From the NCBI GenBank assembly GCA_015227615.1, contig JAALGZ010000002.1:2542001-2606000 (forward strand): DNA of 64,000 nt, written 5' to 3'. Each line of letters opens with the position of its first letter. Within the stretch, counting starts at the first letter, position 1. Shown here piece after piece: positions 61,358 to 64,000 of this stretch. A program made the position numbers and the translations under genes. The notes beneath the pieces are model-generated. The model had not been told where the DNA came from, made no database searches, and worked only from the letters and a program-made list of their open reading frames with translations. This stretch comes from Labyrinthula sp. Ha. Taxonomy: Eukaryota > Sar > Bigyra > Labyrinthulida > Labyrinthulaceae.

Positions 61358-62458
61358 ATGAATATCGTTTCCGAATATCCTAATTCCTATTTTCTATGGA
61401 ATAGTTCTCTTCATGTAATCAGGGTCACACAAACCCAAGATCTTATTTCACAGTCTCTACACGACGGGATACACTATGGACTAAACACCTTGTTGGATAA
61501 GAAATCCAAGTACACACACATTGATATCGTATTGAACTCAGATAAATATTTTTATCAAAACTATAAAAGCCTAGTTTATTACTTGTCGCAGTTCACATCT
61601 CTTAGATATATTTATCTTGATCCTGGAAAGAAGTTCTTGCCTTATTGCACTATTCTGAATTTGTTTTTACGTAAGAAGTGGACACAAATTCAATGCCTAT
61701 CAATAAGTTATAATAGCTTAATATCATTTTCAAAATTAGAACTCAAAACTCTAGCTGATATTATATGTCTGGAGATAAAACCTATAGAGTTTTCTTTTAT
61801 GAAGTTACCAACATATATAAGCAGAGCAACGATGTCAAGTTATTTACCATTAGGGATATATTTTTTGGAGAGAGTTTTCCAAGTCTCAAAAATAAAAGAT
61901 ATTCCAGATGCTTTTATATCTATTTTGTTTAAGAGACACCAGTTTGCAAGTGGCTCATATAACTATTTGAAGAAGCTTCATTTGACAAATCTCGAAAGTT
62001 CACGTATCAGTTGTCAAAATCTATATTATTTGAAATTGAGCTCTAATAAGCATCGGTTACAAGAGTTAAAAGTTTCTTACGATACAAGAGTCCTGAGCAC
62101 GGTTTCAGCAAGTGTTTCTGCTTTGTTCTCTGTTTTGCTTGATCTTAAATCTTTGAAATGTTTTGAAGTAAAAATAACGATGAGCCTTGTATACGCTTCA
62201 TGTATTTTTCGCTATTTTATTCAGAATTTTATTGCTCGCTCAGAACAGATTCCTTTACTTAAATTATTGATACGTGATAGAGCATACAAACTAAGAAGAA
62301 CACCAACAAGGAAAATAAGTACATGGAGAAAACATAATGCACCACTGAAAACATTTATAAGGTCAACTTATAAAATAATTCAAGTTGTTAATAGCAGCTG
62401 GCGCATAAGAGAGGGTTCATGGTGCAGTTATATATGCTTGGAAACCTTGAACACATGA
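61358..62458 (+). CDS. Unrecognised protein, paralog of the gene at 21939-23102
   Basis: A single-exon frame of 366 residues beginning MNIVSEYPNSYFLW and ending TGA. Like its paralog it is rich in Leu, Ile, Tyr and Lys with irregular leucine spacing (LRYIYLDPGKK, TLADIICLEIK, LKKLHLTNLESS, LKSLKCFEVKI). Matching points with the gene at 21939-23102 include CTILNLFLRKK/TFTILNQLFKK, IPDAFISILFK/LPNDFLPCFSK and the FIARSEQ/IIASKI region, at comparable spacing. A diverged leucine-rich-repeat solenoid is the most natural guess, but the repeat is too irregular to assert. No signal peptide. It stands alone near a retroelement gag frame. Confidence 0.72.
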   Translation: MNIVSEYPNSYFLWNSSLHVIRVTQTQDLISQSLHDGIHYGLNTLLDKKSKYTHIDIVLNSDKYFYQNYKSLVYYLSQFTSLRYIYLDPGKKFLPYCTILNLFLRKKWTQIQCLSISYNSLISFSKLELKTLADIICLEIKPIEFSFMKLPTYISRATMSSYLPLGIYFLERVFQVSKIKDIPDAFISILFKRHQFASGSYNYLKKLHLTNLESSRISCQNLYYLKLSSNKHRLQELKVSYDTRVLSTVSASVSALFSVLLDLKSLKCFEVKITMSLVYASCIFRYFIQNFIARSEQIPLLKLLIRDRAYKLRRTPTRKISTWRKHNAPLKTFIRSTYKIIQVVNSSWRIREGSWCSYICLETLNT

Positions 62459-63070
62459 AGTTGTGATAATATATCCATGTTTTTATTCAGAGGATATTGA
62501 TGTAAAGTTTTGTGTTGATCTGCGTAGAGTTTATATAGGAAAAATACTTAGATGAGTGTATTCAAGTTACTAATTGAATGTGTAACTGGTGCCTTTTTTA
62601 TAATAACTTTTGAATTAACATAAACTGGACAAGAATTTAACTTTTGTAAATACCGTGAGAATTATTGTTGATATAAATAAGTAGTTTTGCGTAAGTTAGT
62701 TACTTAGAGCTGTATGGTTCAAAAGTATTATTCGATACCAAGCAGACTTAATATTAAGAAAAAAATTTTATAAATTAACTTTGTTCTAACAGTTTAAGAG
62801 CCTAACACCAGAAGATTATATAAACATTAAATTACAAGAAGCAGATTTCTAGTTATTGAAGCTTAAGAAACTTTAAAGGATATTTAGAGAAGAAATATTT
62901 CTGAAAGGTGAAACTAGTTGTTAAGCAGAGAAAAAAGGTTAGATAGTTTAACTGTTCATAATTTTCTTTGGTATTTCTCATAAACAACAGTGACCATTTA
63001 GTGACGTGTGCAGTTTCTATTATATAGTCACCAATATTGCCGTTTCAGAATACCGTAATAAGTTATAAAT
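62459..63070. other. Spacer between the unknown gene and the gag frame
   Basis: AT-rich, with no frame or RNA gene that I can support. It should contain the 5' leader, and possibly the 5' long terminal repeat, of the element whose gag frame begins at 63071, but I could not delimit a repeat because its partner would lie outside the window. Confidence 0.4.
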
Positions 63071-63958
63071 ATGAAATTAAACAATAAAGAAAAGATAAAT
63101 ATGATAAGTGAAAGTTCAAGTATTAAGGTGAACACTTTTCCAAAACTAAGAAACACTAAGGTAACCTATCTTCATTGGAAGAACTCTGTATGCTCTTTCT
63201 TGGGAAAGAAGCATGCAAAATGCTATGTCATTTACGACGTTAGAGTACCTGCTTCAGTGAAGGTACCTATGAATAAGATCTCATTAGAGAAAGGCTTTGA
63301 TAAAGTTGAGCTTCTTTTTAGTAGAGAAGAAATCAGAAATAAAATTATAAGTGAAAACTTAGAATATAACGACAACGAAGTGGTAGTATATGCACCAGAA
63401 AGTTTGCATACTCCAACAGAATCATTAAAACTAAGTTTGATTTCTACGGTTGTACTATACCAAAAGAAGTATGTATTCACACTATGCAGAACAACTGAAA
63501 GCTCTAACAAAATGAGATTAGCATTTGCTACATCTACAGAAGTCATAACAATATTAAGAGCAACTGTTACTATGGAACTGTTACACTTTGTAAACTTTCA
63601 AAAACGACCGTATGAAGCATTTGAAGATTTAAGAAAACACCTTGAGAAAAATGCTGAAAGCCAAAAGGTTAAAAGTGAGAGAACTATGACAGATATCTTG
63701 TTTAGTACATTATCGCTGTACTTAAACGAATATAAACGGGAGTTTGCAAGGTTCAAACTATATGGTGGAAACTCTTCTATGTCAATGGTGGAACATTTTA
63801 TTAGGAAGATACCAAATGACCAGTTTAGTACGATAAAATTTCTATGTCCAAGTACATCATTGGATGAAGCAATAAATTATTTCATCAAAGTTCAATCAAC
63901 TTTTGAACCTCATTTCAATGAACCACAAAACGTTACAGAACAACTGAAATTTCAGTGA
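63071..63958 (+). mobile_element. LTR-retroelement-like gag frame
   Basis: A 295-residue frame that looks whole. Its early YLHWKNSVCSFL resembles the WxxxxxxFL opening of retroelement gag proteins, and the middle and end (YKREFARFKL, SMVEHFIRKIPNDQFSTIKF) resemble gag capsid helices. No CCHC knuckle is seen. It lies at the right edge, so pol would be outside. Family (copia or gypsy) is not resolved; copia pieces elsewhere in the window make that slightly more likely. A host gene of unknown function is the alternative. Confidence 0.5.
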
Positions 63959-64000
63959 ACAAAGCAAAAATAAATAAATACAGAAGCTCAAAGCCAATAC

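Noticed and set aside
1-64000. CRISPR arrays, bacterial operons or ribosome binding sites
   Set aside because: The window is eukaryotic: spliced genes, eukaryotic ribosomal protein and no regularly spaced repeats.

Overview
This is AT-rich nuclear DNA from a eukaryote, most likely unicellular; I cannot name the lineage. Evidence for a eukaryote: spliced genes, ribosomal protein uL15 (RPL27A type), Rho-family GTPases, a CaaX protease, a DHHC-type protein, a CAMK-like kinase and a mitochondrial glycine-cleavage T-protein, which implies a conventional mitochondrion. TAA, TAG and TGA all end clear genes, so the standard code is used. Of 15 introns that I could place by frame continuity, 14 are only 28-32 nt long (5' GT, mostly GTA; 3' TTTAG/ATAG-like), and one is 73 nt.

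Genes sit in very tight islands separated by long decayed deserts. The left edge (1-684, minus) holds the 5' part of a secreted leucine-rich-repeat protein that is only visible once a 28-nt intron is removed. Island A (2588-6242): CaaX protease RCE1 (+), a coiled-coil protein (-; stops 6 bp apart) and a zinc-ribbon protein with methyltransferase-type motifs (-). A Rho GTPase lies alone at 10906-11667. A whole-looking hAT transposon with target-site duplications occupies 11937-14137. Island B (19755-23102): an SH3-SH3-coiled-coil-LIM protein (-) divergent from RPL27A (+), with a perfect inverted repeat between them, then an unrecognised protein (-). A decayed RTE-like LINE follows (about 23190-24920), then glycine-cleavage T-protein at 25376-26602. 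A four-exon gene of unknown function is at 42751-43797. Island C (54867-58049): a DHHC protein with an eroded zinc site, a protein kinase (+) and a second Rho GTPase (-), with 14 bp between the last two stops. At 61358-62458 is a distant paralog of the unknown gene at 21939-23102, and at 63071-63958 an LTR-type gag reading frame that runs towards the right edge.

The deserts (685-2587, 6243-10905, 14146-19754, 26603-42750, 43798-54866, 58050-61357) hold decayed copia-like, gypsy-like, LINE and Tc1/IS630-like pieces and two families of inverted-repeat elements, and otherwise no readable genes. Functionally, one recurring theme is lipid modification and small-GTPase signalling: two Rho proteins with cysteine-containing C-termini, the CaaX protease that processes such tails, and a palmitoyltransferase-like protein. 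A TTGCCCAAAATT-like motif occurs upstream of several genes and may be a promoter element.
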